From positions 1 through 64,000 of the forward strand of contig CAJPVJ010000013.1 in the NCBI GenBank assembly GCA_905397405.1: a stretch of DNA of 64,000 nucleotides. The letters are read 5' to 3'. This stretch comes from Oppiella nova. Taxonomy: Eukaryota > Arthropoda > Arachnida > Sarcoptiformes > Oppiidae. The position numbers and the translations under genes are program-made. Of the stretch, positions 25,234-33,818 are shown in pieces. The notes beneath the pieces were generated by a model that made no database searches, was not told the DNA's origin, and worked only from the letters and a program-made list of their open reading frames with translations. Numbering within the stretch: the first letter of the stretch is position 1; each line of letters opens with the position of its first letter.

Positions 25234-26005
25234 ATACATTCTTCCTAAAAATTTATCAGAAGTAAGAAATGAGTCTCCAAAGCAACGTCCTATCTATTGT
25301 TTGCAATGTAAAACAGAAATTAAACATGAAGCTTTGGTGAGTTTAGAAGCCCAGAAAGATATATCATATGACACTCTATATTTAGAATATGATCTATTAA
25401 GATGTATAAACTGTGATTCTATAACATTTAGAGTTGAGCAATTCACTAGTGATGATGTAGTTCATGAAATTGACGAGTACGGAGAACTTACTGAGGTTCG
25501 ATTATCTCTCTCGCAGTACTACCCTACAAGAGATAAAGAGTTGGCTAATACGACTAATGTTATCAACTTACTTCCAGACTCAATCAAAGACACTTTTGAA
25601 GAAGTTGTGATTGCACTTAACAATAAATTAGAAATTTTATCAGGATTAGGCTTAAGAACATTGTTGGAGCAAATATGTAAGCATTTTATCCAAGATGATG
25701 ACTTAGGTGGTATTTTAAAAAAATTTGAAGAGGAAGGATATATTTCAACCAAGCAAAGATATTTATTAGACGATATTCGTTATATAGGTAATCATGCTGC
25801 GCATAGGGCCCAGTCTAATAGTATAAGAAAACATAAACTTAGCTTAAGTATTCTTGTCAATCTCATCCAATTGTTATTTGCTTATTACAAATATGATGTA
25901 CCTAAAAAAGTTGAAACTAGCGTAGCTTTAAGAGCAAGCCCAAAAGGCGAAACACCTAAAGTAAGAGAAACTACGAATAAAAAAAAGCCAAAGAAAATTC
26001 TATAA
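25223..26005 (+). CDS. Zinc-ribbon plus HEPN-like (DUF4145) protein
   Basis: The start at 25223 (MNIKYILPKN) lies inside the end of the Arc-like gene. An N-terminal zinc ribbon is visible: Cys26-x2-Cys29 and Cys61-x2-Cys64. After YYPTRD comes an all-helical domain of DUF4145 type (ALNNKLEILSGLGLRTLLEQ), ending RYIGNHAAHR. Arg186-x4-His191 fits the R-x4-6-H motif of HEPN RNases. The tail is very basic. DUF4145/HEPN proteins often occur with restriction and abortive-infection genes. The overlap with a ribbon-helix-helix regulator resembles a toxin-antitoxin layout. RNase activity and toxicity are inferred. Confidence 0.65.
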   Translation: MNIKYILPKNLSEVRNESPKQRPIYCLQCKTEIKHEALVSLEAQKDISYDTLYLEYDLLRCINCDSITFRVEQFTSDDVVHEIDEYGELTEVRLSLSQYYPTRDKELANTTNVINLLPDSIKDTFEEVVIALNNKLEILSGLGLRTLLEQICKHFIQDDDLGGILKKFEEEGYISTKQRYLLDDIRYIGNHAAHRAQSNSIRKHKLSLSILVNLIQLLFAYYKYDVPKKVETSVALRASPKGETPKVRETTNKKKPKKIL

Positions 26006-26043
26006 AATAAACATTCAACTTTTACCTTAGAATTTAAATTATT

Positions 26044-26065
26044 AAAACCCTCCGAAGAGGGTTTT
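26044..26065. terminator. Terminator after the Arc/HEPN pair
   Basis: A perfect 9-bp stem AAAACCCTC-CGAA-GAGGGTTTT, able to act on both strands. Confidence 0.75.
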
Positions 26066-26138
26066 CCCACTTTCGCCTAATGTTTATCCAAATTAATTCT
26101 GTTAATATGCTTACGAAAATTAACAAGGCAGTTACATT

Positions 26139-26477
26139 ATGAGAAAAGTAGTTATAGCTTGTTTTTTATCTACCCTTAATATTCAGGTACTTGCTGGTGC
26201 TTTAAGCGAAACTGATCAAGTTATTAATAAATGTTTATTGGTTACTGATATTGCTAAATCAGCAGTTGAGGCTCGTCAAAATCGAGTAGCTATAACAGAA
26301 ATGTATAGAATAATAGTAAATCAAGATCAAAATGTACAAAATGTCGCAAAGGTCGCAATTGATAGTGCTTACAGAGTTCCACTTGCTAATACACCTGATC
26401 AGAAAGAACGTGTGATTTTAGAATATACAAATAATTTCTTTAGTAATTGTATGAAACTCCTTTCTGAACATAAATAA
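26139..26477 (+). CDS. Exported protein, 112 aa, unknown
   Basis: The signal peptide covers about residues 1-20 (MRKVVIACFLSTLNIQVLAG). The mature part is helical with two Cys (INKCLLVT and SNCMKLL) that may pair. It is the first of three exported genes that precede the metzincin gene. No family is recognised. Confidence 0.6.
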   Translation: MRKVVIACFLSTLNIQVLAGALSETDQVINKCLLVTDIAKSAVEARQNRVAITEMYRIIVNQDQNVQNVAKVAIDSAYRVPLANTPDQKERVILEYTNNFFSNCMKLLSEHK

Positions 26478-26496
26478 GTACTTTTGACAATATACT

Positions 26497-26518
26497 AAAA
26501 GCACCCTAGAGTGCTTTT
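26497..26518. terminator. Terminator, with a second hairpin at 26542-26566
   Basis: AAAAGCAC-CCTAGA-GTGCTTTT. A second hairpin (AAACCT ... AGGTTT then CTTTTT) follows 24 bases later. Confidence 0.65.
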
Positions 26519-26612
26519 CCAACAACGTCGTGCTATGAACCAAACCTTCCTCTGGAGGTTTCTTTTTAATCCAATAATTAGTATCTTGGTCTAATTAGAT
26601 TAAGGATTTATC

Positions 26613-26960
26613 ATGAAAAATATAATTTTAATTGTTTTGATTAGTCAGGTACTTATAGCTTGTGCGAGCGTAGCTACCCAACGCTATGAAACACTTAATG
26701 ATCTTATGCAATCATGGGTTGGGTCTTCAGAAGAAAAACTTATCAATAAGTGGGGAGTACCAGATAAGAGTTATACATTAACGAATGGAAATAAAATTAT
26801 TTCTTATGAAACTTTTGTTCATCCAGGGCGTTATTGTGAAGAAAAATTCATGCTTGAAAAAGGGATCATAGTGAAGTGGGGGCACTCTCGTTGCGATTTA
26901 AGTTTCAGTAATGCTAAGAAAATATCAAAAGATATTCCAATTCCTCAACCAACTCTTTGA
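26613..26960 (+). CDS. Lipoprotein, SmpA/OmlA-like
   Basis: The signal peptide ends in a lipobox, LIACAS, so the mature protein is lipidated on the Cys near residue 17. The mature part contains the SmpA/OmlA-type turn: SWVGSSEEKLINKWGVPD then TNGNKIISYE. The two Cys, in YCEEKF and SRCDLS, may pair. The protein probably sits in the outer or inner membrane facing the periplasm. It is single-gene spaced with its own downstream hairpin. Confidence 0.6.
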   Translation: MKNIILIVLISQVLIACASVATQRYETLNDLMQSWVGSSEEKLINKWGVPDKSYTLTNGNKIISYETFVHPGRYCEEKFMLEKGIIVKWGHSRCDLSFSNAKKISKDIPIPQPTL

Positions 26961-26991
26961 TAGTCTAAACATTGTGTAGTTTTATTGATTC

Positions 26992-27015
26992 AAACCTCCT
27001 TCGGGAGGTTTCTTT
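26992..27015 (+). terminator. Terminator (TTCG loop)
   Basis: AAACCTCC-TTCG-GGAGGTTT followed by CTTT. Confidence 0.7.
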
Positions 27016-27043
27016 ATGACCTTAAAATTAGTATCTTGTTTAA

Positions 27044-27667
27044 ATGAATAATTTAGTAAAATTTATGAAAAGATTTCTAATTTTAAGTTTGTTGCTCGGA
27101 ACGAGTGGTTGTAATGAAAGCTCAACAGGTTTAAAAAAGAATGCGATAAATGCAGCTTATAAAAATTGTTACGGTTATCTGAATAATCTTGTTGAAAGCC
27201 CATCCAGTCTTAAAATAACCAAAGCAACTCCAAAAATTAGCTTTCCTGAAGATAATTTGATTTATAAATATTTCAATGAATGTCTAATTGATAAGAATAC
27301 AGGAAAGATTTCCCAAGAAAATATTGATGAAAATACAAGGTTTAGACAAATTAGTTTTGCCATAGATTATGAAGTAAAAAATTCTAATGCCGTTTCATTG
27401 ATAGACAAATTTGTTTGTTCATATGTTTATGAGTTAAAAGGGAATGAGGAGTCACCCAATGAGATGTACTTAACAAGTTGGGAAACAAAAAATGAGATTA
27501 AAAATACCTATATTCCACTTGATGTTAGAAATGAAACTAATTTCAGAATGGATCAAAAAATAGTTAAACCTATTACTGAAATATCCTCCCATTTTACAGA
27601 TAGAGATAAATTATTATTTACAAACATAGAGTTTCTTTACAAAGATTCTAACGAGCCTGAAAATTGA
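27044..27667 (+). CDS. Lipoprotein, about 200 aa, unknown
   Basis: The signal sequence (MKRFLILSLLLGTSGC from the second Met, residue 8) ends in lipobox GTSGC. The mature protein is acidic with Cys in NCYGY, ECLID and VCSYVYEL. No family is recognised. It precedes the metzincin gene by 225 bases on the same strand and could be exported to the periplasm as a partner or immunity-type protein; that is speculation from position only. Confidence 0.55.
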   Translation: MNNLVKFMKRFLILSLLLGTSGCNESSTGLKKNAINAAYKNCYGYLNNLVESPSSLKITKATPKISFPEDNLIYKYFNECLIDKNTGKISQENIDENTRFRQISFAIDYEVKNSNAVSLIDKFVCSYVYELKGNEESPNEMYLTSWETKNEIKNTYIPLDVRNETNFRMDQKIVKPITEISSHFTDRDKLLFTNIEFLYKDSNEPEN

Positions 27668-27892
27668 AAAAATTAATATGTTGCATGAGTTTATCTTCAT
27701 ATAGTAGCAATAGGATGACTAGAAAATGAGTGGTTAATATCTGATAAATATAATGAATTTAAGAACTCTCAAAACTAAAGAAAAGCATTGAGTCTGAAAA
27801 ACTAGAATTAAAAGTTAATTAAATTTATAATAGTATTACATTGAAAATAAATATTTATTCAAAACAATCATTTAGTTGGTAGTGGAACTAAT

Positions 27893-29614
27893 ATGCCTAA
27901 TATAAAAAGTAGTCCCAAAATTGGTCAATCATCTTCAAATTGTGTAAGAAATTTTACAGTTCAATTCCGACGTCCTTATGAAATAGGCATGCCACCTGAT
28001 AATTATAATGGTGAGTATGGGTTTGATTGGGTGCGGGATGAATATATTTATCCACTGCTTAGTATTGGTGGAAAGAAAGATACAGTTATGGATCTTTTAG
28101 GTGTTCCGCGTCTAGTTCATTCACAATTATATAAAGTATTCAATCATAATGTTGATACACGTATTAATATTCCTTATAGATACTTTCCATCATGGTTATA
28201 CATTTTTGCTACTGATTGTAAAGGAGTATATGGAAGTGAAGAGATCAACAGAGAGGGTGCTTGCCTAGATATAGAAATTCATCAAGAATATGTGGAATAT
28301 AATGATGGAGAATATATTGATGAAAAAGAAGCTTTAACTGACAATGGAACTATTTTGAAGTTTGAAGCATCAAATGACAATATAAAAATTTCAACATTTG
28401 ACAATAATCAAAATACCAAAATTATAGAAGAACCCTTAAGTAATTTTATCAATTCAAATCGAAATTTTATGAAATTAGGATATGAATATGACAAATATAA
28501 TAATGCCTTTGAAAGGAATAGATATTTTTATAAGAAAAAGAGTGCAATTAAAATAATCTGTTCTGGAGGTATGTTAGACAAAAATGAGCATATTAAAGTT
28601 ACAGCGATAAGAAATAATTGTGATCCAGTAGACGTTGGAATAATTTATATTGCTCAAAATAAAGCCATTCATATTATGAGCATTGTAGAAATAGATGTGA
28701 AGGTAAATGGAGAAATTATCCAAAAATCGAAAAATCACGAATTAGAGCTTAGAAATAAATTTTTTAATCAATCGCTTACGGTTTTTAAAGTTGTAAATAA
28801 AGAGGTTTTTGATTTGGATTTACTATCTAAAAGTGATCCTGAAGTAAAATATTTTGTTGATAAATGGTGGAACAAAAGTTTAAAAAATGATGGTAGAACA
28901 AAGTATCTTGAGGTTGTTTCGAATATAGATACGCTCATAGATCAGAGTATAGAACGAAAGAAAACTGTAGATCCGACTGAATTAGCATATGCTGAATTTA
29001 TTAGAGAGTTAAAAGAATTATATTGGCGAAAAAAATGGGTGGGCTTGTCTCCATATAGTGAAATAGAAAGGAATACTTACATTTTTTCTGCACCAGTATC
29101 AGTTAGATATGCGCGTGAAAAGGATACTGACGATTGGAAATATATTTTAGGTAGCGCGAGTTTCAAGGCTCATTCAAACATACTTTATTCGAAAGGTAAG
29201 TATTCAAGTGATAAAGAATTTTCAAATGCAGTTGTAATATTTAAGGATAGTATGGAGTTTGGCCTTCTTGAAACCTATGCTCATGAGTTGGGACATGCAC
29301 TAGGGCTAACACATACATTTGAGTCTGGTGAGATGTTTAAATATCAAAAGGGTTATACAGATAATTTTATGGATTATCCTCAGAGAAAAGATAATACAGA
29401 TTCAAAATTTATAGATAGATTAAATATAATTTCTAAATATCAAATTGATATGATCTATAACAGGAGTCGAGTAGTCGGGATATTGCATCCATGGAAGTGG
29501 ACATATCCTGAACTTCCACTCACTACTTCAGAAGAAAAGAATGAAAAAGAAGAGGATGAAAAATCTGGTTTAGATAAAATAATTGACGAGATAGAAAAGT
29601 TTATCTTTGACTAA
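27893..29614 (+). CDS. Metzincin-type zinc protease, 573 aa, effector-like
   Basis: HELGHALGLTH at 464-474 (ligands His464, His468, His474; base Glu465) and a Met-turn NFMDYP with Met493 define a metzincin catalytic domain at about 395-515. There is no signal peptide. The N-terminus has YNGEYGFDWVRDEY at 38-51. I associate this pattern with N-terminal domains of type VI effector-like proteins, but only from memory. The middle (about 100-390) has no recognised motif. The C-terminal tail is highly charged. It lies in the cargo block, not in the virion operon order, and ends in a terminator. Substrate and delivery are unknown. Confidence 0.65.
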   Translation: MPNIKSSPKIGQSSSNCVRNFTVQFRRPYEIGMPPDNYNGEYGFDWVRDEYIYPLLSIGGKKDTVMDLLGVPRLVHSQLYKVFNHNVDTRINIPYRYFPSWLYIFATDCKGVYGSEEINREGACLDIEIHQEYVEYNDGEYIDEKEALTDNGTILKFEASNDNIKISTFDNNQNTKIIEEPLSNFINSNRNFMKLGYEYDKYNNAFERNRYFYKKKSAIKIICSGGMLDKNEHIKVTAIRNNCDPVDVGIIYIAQNKAIHIMSIVEIDVKVNGEIIQKSKNHELELRNKFFNQSLTVFKVVNKEVFDLDLLSKSDPEVKYFVDKWWNKSLKNDGRTKYLEVVSNIDTLIDQSIERKKTVDPTELAYAEFIRELKELYWRKKWVGLSPYSEIERNTYIFSAPVSVRYAREKDTDDWKYILGSASFKAHSNILYSKGKYSSDKEFSNAVVIFKDSMEFGLLETYAHELGHALGLTHTFESGEMFKYQKGYTDNFMDYPQRKDNTDSKFIDRLNIISKYQIDMIYNRSRVVGILHPWKWTYPELPLTTSEEKNEKEEDEKSGLDKIIDEIEKFIFD

Positions 29615-29695
29615 AGAGACTCACTGCAACTAGTGACATTATAAGTGTTGCATCAAAAAAGATATTTTAGAGCAGCTTAACTTAATTTATTTTAG

Positions 29696-29721
29696 AACCC
29701 ACTCACCCGAGTGGGTTTTTT
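29696..29721. terminator. Terminator after the metzincin gene
   Basis: A perfect 9-bp stem AACCCACTC-ACCC-GAGTGGGTT followed by Ts. Confidence 0.8.
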
Positions 29722-29827
29722 ATTGGACAAAACTTATTGAAAAGTTACTTTTAGAAATAAACAAATTCTGTACGTTATATTTTTTTATGATATATCTTGA
29801 AAAATTCAATAAATCGAAGGGTAAAGC

Positions 29828-30055
29828 ATGCAAAAGAAACTGTTATTTACAAGCGCAGATAATGAGTCAAAAGAATTTCTAACAAACATAAAAGTAATTG
29901 ATGCTACAAGATTGGATTCTGATACTAAGCAATACTTATATGCTCCACAAAGCGTTACAGTGAATGGTCAAGTTATTGGTTTCGATATGGATGGTGGTTT
30001 TACAGATCCAGCATCAGGAAAATATTTTATATCTCCCGAAATAAATAATTTTTAA
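29828..30055 (+). CDS. Small unknown protein, 75 aa
   Basis: AAGGGTAAAGC precedes the ATG. The peptide is strand-rich, with QSVTVNGQVIGFDMDGGFTD and a C-terminus KYFISPEINNF. It precedes the tail genes and ends in a CCGCC-GAAA-GGCGG terminator like the one before the scaffold gene. Function is unknown. Confidence 0.5.
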   Translation: MQKKLLFTSADNESKEFLTNIKVIDATRLDSDTKQYLYAPQSVTVNGQVIGFDMDGGFTDPASGKYFISPEINNF

Positions 30056-30062
30056 AAATATG

Positions 30063-30083
30063 CCGCCGAAAGGCGGTTTTTTT
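30063..30083 (+). terminator. Rho-independent terminator (GAAA loop)
   Basis: CCGCC-GAAA-GGCGG followed by seven Ts. It is the same hairpin as at 19676. Confidence 0.8.
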
Positions 30084-30097
30084 ATGAGTGTCATTTA

Positions 30098-30442
30098 ATG
30101 AGCAATGAAAAATTCATATGGGAAAATAGTGTTGATGGTAATTCAGCGACTCAAGACTTCAACATACTTTCATCCAAATTTGGTGATGGATATGAGCAAC
30201 ATGTCTCTATCGGAATTAATAATCGAAAGGGGCAATGGGCTTATAGTCGAACTGCATATTCACCTGAAATCAAACAAATTAAGGATTTCTTAGATAAACA
30301 TAAAGGAGCTGACTCATTTCTTTGGAATGTACCTTTAGAGGGGGAAGTTCGAGTTAAATCTGATGTTAATTACAAATTAACGAATATTGGTGGTGATGTT
30401 TGGCAAATCTCCACAACCTTTACCCAAGTGTTTTACCCTTAA
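30098..30442 (+). CDS. Minor tail protein, lambda M-like
   Basis: The 114-aa protein matches the lambda gpM family: FGDGYEQHVSIGINN, GQWAYSRTAYSPEI, FLDKHKGADSFLW and QISTTFTQVF at the end. In lambda-like phages this protein helps assemble the tail tip below the tape measure. The order M, (fibre), L, K, J here follows the lambda-type tail-tip series with one extra gene inserted. Confidence 0.8.
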   Translation: MSNEKFIWENSVDGNSATQDFNILSSKFGDGYEQHVSIGINNRKGQWAYSRTAYSPEIKQIKDFLDKHKGADSFLWNVPLEGEVRVKSDVNYKLTNIGGDVWQISTTFTQVFYP

Positions 30443-30458
30443 ATCTAATTAACTTCAC

Positions 30459-30480
30459 GCCCCACTAGCTGGGGCTTTTT
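30459..30480 (+). terminator. Rho-independent terminator
   Basis: GCCCCA-CTAGC-TGGGGC followed by five Ts, between the M-like gene and the fibre gene. Confidence 0.7.
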
Positions 30481-30492
30481 AGTGAGAAAAAT

Positions 30493-31428
30493 ATGGCTAA
30501 GCAAACAATTAATTTAGGTACTGCACCTACTGGTGCTGGTGGAGATACTTTTCGCTCAACTGGCACAAAAACGAATGCGAATTTTACAGAAATTTATAAT
30601 CAACTTGGTGCTGATGGTGCAGGTGCATTGCCGACAGTTTTACCGATTGCCAAAGGTGGTACAGGTGGAAATACTCCAAATACAGCAAAAGTAGCTCTAG
30701 GTCTAGGGGATGCTGGTTTTACCGGTTGGGGGCTAACTATCATAGGTTCACTTTACAATGTTACCACTGTTTCTGGGTTTACAAGTGTACTTGGTCAAAA
30801 TCGTTTTTTCGGGATTTCAAATGGCGATTGGCAGCAGGGAAGTGTCGCCAACTCTCTATATATGCCTCAGCGATACGGATCATTATTTGGATACCAGGGA
30901 ACTGATTCTCTGGGAACTTATTCATATCAAATTTTCCGTGGCGTTTCAGGGAAGGATTTATTTTTCCGCTACGGATCGGGTGCTGATGCTTGGTCGTCTT
31001 GGCAACCATTCCGCACGGGATTTAATGCAGTAGCTGATTCAAATGGGTTCTTAAAATCAGCATCTCCAATATGTGATTTGTATGTGGACCGCATCGAACT
31101 TAATGATGAAGCTAAACTTCAAACAATTACTTTCAAGCCTATCGGAATAGGTGAATATTTAATTTCAGGATCATTGGGATTTGCTCAAGAAGGCTGGTAT
31201 ATCGAAACCCCGAAAGATGCAAACGGGAATGTACTTTTTTCAGTTGTTTATGAGCAGCTAGATAATAATGATATTTCGGTCAAAACCTATAAAAAGAAAT
31301 TTGATGTTGAAACGGCTTCAATTGTTCCAGATCTTGATAAGCCAGTTGATATTACTGAAGGCCGGTTTATTTCCCTACGTTTACAAGAGCTGCCACATGA
31401 GGTGATTGAAGATGGCACTGAACAGTGA
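30493..31428 (+). CDS. Tail fibre-like protein
   Basis: The N-terminus (INLGTAPTGAGGDTFRSTGT, then TNANFTEIYNQLG) and the collar PIAKGGTGGNTPNTAKVALG are typical of phage tail fibres. The centre (NSLYMPQRYG, FFRYGSGADAWSSWQPF) resembles fibre distal domains that contact surface sugars. The C-terminal 100 residues are a beta-rich domain ending in acidic residues. It overlaps the start of the L-like gene by 17 bases. It probably determines part of the host range. Confidence 0.75.
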   Translation: MAKQTINLGTAPTGAGGDTFRSTGTKTNANFTEIYNQLGADGAGALPTVLPIAKGGTGGNTPNTAKVALGLGDAGFTGWGLTIIGSLYNVTTVSGFTSVLGQNRFFGISNGDWQQGSVANSLYMPQRYGSLFGYQGTDSLGTYSYQIFRGVSGKDLFFRYGSGADAWSSWQPFRTGFNAVADSNGFLKSASPICDLYVDRIELNDEAKLQTITFKPIGIGEYLISGSLGFAQEGWYIETPKDANGNVLFSVVYEQLDNNDISVKTYKKKFDVETASIVPDLDKPVDITEGRFISLRLQELPHEVIEDGTEQ

Positions 31429-32200
31429 TTTTCAAAAACTCTATGTTGATGGGTTAATCACATTATTTGAATTAGATGCCAGTGCTTTAGGTGCTGGCGT
31501 TTTGCGTTTCCATGGACATATTTCATATGAAGACTGGGAAAAGATTTATAGCTCAATCGGTTCAAATGGCTTGATTGGTTCAGATACTGGCTCAATTGGT
31601 AAACTTTATGATGTTGGTGATGAAAAGGTTTGGCACCGCAACATTATATTTAATGGTCAGACTTTTGAGCCTATAGCGTTGCAAGTATCAGGCTTGGAAA
31701 TGCGAAGTGATGGAAAGGCTTCAGCACCAACGCTAAGCATGGCTAACAATATTAAAGGTATTCAAGGCGCGGTAACTGCATACTGCTTACAGTTTGGTGA
31801 TTTTGCAGGCGCAAAGCTCAAAGTCATTACCACATTAGCCAAGTATCTCGATGCTGAAAACTTTAGTGCTGGTAATACCAGTGCGAATCCAAGTGAGAAA
31901 CGTGAGCAGATTTGGTTTATAGAACAAAAGACTTCTGAAAATGCTCAGCAAGTGACTTTTGAACTTTCTAATCCAGTGGATTTTGAAGGATTAAAAATCC
32001 CTACACGGCAAATCTCAAACTACTGCAATTGGGAATATCGAAGTGAAGAATGCGGCTATATCGGGGCTGCAATGTTTACTGAAAAAGATGAGCCTACAGA
32101 CAATCCAGCTTTAGATCGATGTAACTACCGAACATCAGGCTGTCGTTGCCGAGAAAATGAGCTTCATTTTGGTGGATTCCCTGCATCTTCGATGGTGTAA
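31412..32200 (+). CDS. Minor tail protein, lambda L-like
   Basis: The start at 31412 has GAGGTGA 6 bases upstream (the frame also opens at a TTG, 31406). Lambda gpL-type features are visible: GVLRFHGH near the start and a Cys-rich C-terminus (YCNWEYRSEECGY, DRCNYRTSGCRCREN) that in gpL binds an iron-sulfur cluster. It belongs to the tail-tip module. Confidence 0.8.
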   Translation: MALNSDFQKLYVDGLITLFELDASALGAGVLRFHGHISYEDWEKIYSSIGSNGLIGSDTGSIGKLYDVGDEKVWHRNIIFNGQTFEPIALQVSGLEMRSDGKASAPTLSMANNIKGIQGAVTAYCLQFGDFAGAKLKVITTLAKYLDAENFSAGNTSANPSEKREQIWFIEQKTSENAQQVTFELSNPVDFEGLKIPTRQISNYCNWEYRSEECGYIGAAMFTEKDEPTDNPALDRCNYRTSGCRCRENELHFGGFPASSMV

Positions 32201-32202
32201 AT

Positions 32203-32406
32203 ATGAAATTAAATAAAAAACTTAAAGCTGCGATTTCATCTCATGCTGAACAATGTTTCCCCGCAGAAAGTTGCGGGGTTATTGTTTCTGGAACGTATAT
32301 ACCTTGTCGCAATGTGGCTGAGCAAGGTCAGTTTCAAATCCATCATGAAGACATGGCGAATGCTGAAGATCAGGGTGGAGGGTGGGTTTGCAGGTGTATG
32401 GTCTGA
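32203..32406 (+). pseudogene. Tail assembly protein, lambda K-like (relic)
   Basis: HAEQCFPAESCGVIV with following YIPCRNVA matches the N-terminal JAB/Mov34 metalloprotease part of lambda gpK-like tail assembly proteins. It sits in the expected place after the L-like gene. I treat it as a relic part of the broken element. Confidence 0.6.
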
Positions 32407-33511
32407 ACAATCAGCGAGGATTGAGGAGGATGTGGCTCAATCACTTCGTACTGATCAAGTGATTGCTCAGATGAATGAAAATCAAGCTTCTGTGACAACT
32501 CAACTCAATACATTGGTGAATGCTGATAAGTCTTTAAGTGAGAGTATTAATACTGTACGTGCTGATTTCGACAGTAATAAAACTGCCGTTCAAAGTCAGA
32601 TAAAGACTATATCTGATGCTCAATCTGCACAGTCTTCACGTATTGATACGGTTCAAGCTTCAACCGTTACAGCTCAATCAACAGCAGATCAGGCAATTAT
32701 AGATGCAGCAACTAAAGCAACAGCAGCCGAGGTTGCAGCAAAAACTTATGCTGATGCAAAAGCTAAAGCAGAAGCAGATGCAGCAAAGGCATCGGCCTCA
32801 ACTGATGCAACAGTTAAAGCAAATGCAGCCGAATCTGCGGCCAAAGCTGCTGCAGCGTTGGATGCTAAAAATAAAGCTGATGCAGCTCAACAAGCAGCAG
32901 AGGCCAAGGCGGCAATAGCACAAGCAACTGCCAATGATGCTTTATCTAAAGCAAATACAGCAAATACAAATCTTGCAACAGTACAAACGAAAGTTGAAGC
33001 GGTTACAACAGCTCAAACTGCTACCGCAAAACAAGTCGGTACGATTCAAACCACTGTAGATGGCAACACTGCGAGTATTCAAACTCAGCAGTCATCTATT
33101 AATGGGTTAAATGCAAGAGCAACGTTGAAACTTCAATCAGGTAATTTAATCGGCGGGATTGGTATTGAGAATGACAGCAAAACTGTTGATTTCATTATTC
33201 AAGCAAATAAGTTTGCAATTGCCCCGCCTGAAGGAACTACTGGATCAAGCAAGTATGCATTTGTGTACCAATCGACTGCTGTTACGCTTCCAAATGGCAC
33301 AGTGGTTCCTGCTGGCTTGTATCTTGATAATGCTTCAGTTGGTTATATTTCTGCAACTAAGATTCATGCTGAAAGTTTGAGTGCTGTTAGTGCAACTATC
33401 GGTGTGCTCCGAACAGCTACGTCAGGTTCACGTATGGAAATACGCGATAATGTTATCAAATGCTATGAGGGTAATACGCTTAGAGTGCAGTTAGGCAATT
33501 TAGATTTATAG
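32243..33511 (+). CDS. Tail-tip protein, lambda J-like distal part
   Basis: From roughly residue 55 on, the protein resembles the distal part of lambda J-like host-specificity proteins: an Ala-rich coiled coil (ESAAKAAAALDAKNKADAA), then GNLIGGIGIENDSKTVDF and FIIQANKFAIAPPEG, a conserved J-tail pattern, then a short Ile/Leu-rich end. It probably forms part of the central fibre that contacts the host. I am unsure of the true start, and treat the gene as part of the broken tail-tip block. Confidence 0.55.
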   Translation: MLNNVSPQKVAGLLFLERIYLVAMWLSKVSFKSIMKTWRMLKIRVEGGFAGVWSEQSARIEEDVAQSLRTDQVIAQMNENQASVTTQLNTLVNADKSLSESINTVRADFDSNKTAVQSQIKTISDAQSAQSSRIDTVQASTVTAQSTADQAIIDAATKATAAEVAAKTYADAKAKAEADAAKASASTDATVKANAAESAAKAAAALDAKNKADAAQQAAEAKAAIAQATANDALSKANTANTNLATVQTKVEAVTTAQTATAKQVGTIQTTVDGNTASIQTQQSSINGLNARATLKLQSGNLIGGIGIENDSKTVDFIIQANKFAIAPPEGTTGSSKYAFVYQSTAVTLPNGTVVPAGLYLDNASVGYISATKIHAESLSAVSATIGVLRTATSGSRMEIRDNVIKCYEGNTLRVQLGNLDL

Positions 33512-33521
33512 GAAGCACATC

Positions 33522-33818
33522 ATGACTTACGGATTAAAATGTTGGAATGCAGCAGGACAACCGATTCAAGAGGTAACAGATCGATTAACTAGAGTCATTG
33601 GAACGGTGACTCCCGCAGCAACTGCACAAGGCAGTACAGGCACAATTAATATTTCTCTACCCGGGAATATATTTGCGTATTTGTGCCTAACAAAACCTGC
33701 TGCAGAGGATACCAATGTTCCTAATTACGCATTTAACCGATTACTTGCTATTGATAATGCTGCACGCACCATTAGATATGAAAATATCAATAGCCCTATT
33801 GTTTATGGGGTTTATTGA
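33522..33818 (+). CDS. Phage tail-tip-associated protein, 98 aa
   Basis: It begins MTYGLKCWNAAGQPIQEVTD, a pattern shared with the next gene (MTYGLTIFNPDTG and YGLRVYDANDRVTYDS). It is beta-rich and follows the J-like gene, as small accessory tail proteins do. It overlaps the next gene by one base (TGATG). The exact role is unknown. Confidence 0.6.
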   Translation: MTYGLKCWNAAGQPIQEVTDRLTRVIGTVTPAATAQGSTGTINISLPGNIFAYLCLTKPAAEDTNVPNYAFNRLLAIDNAARTIRYENINSPIVYGVY

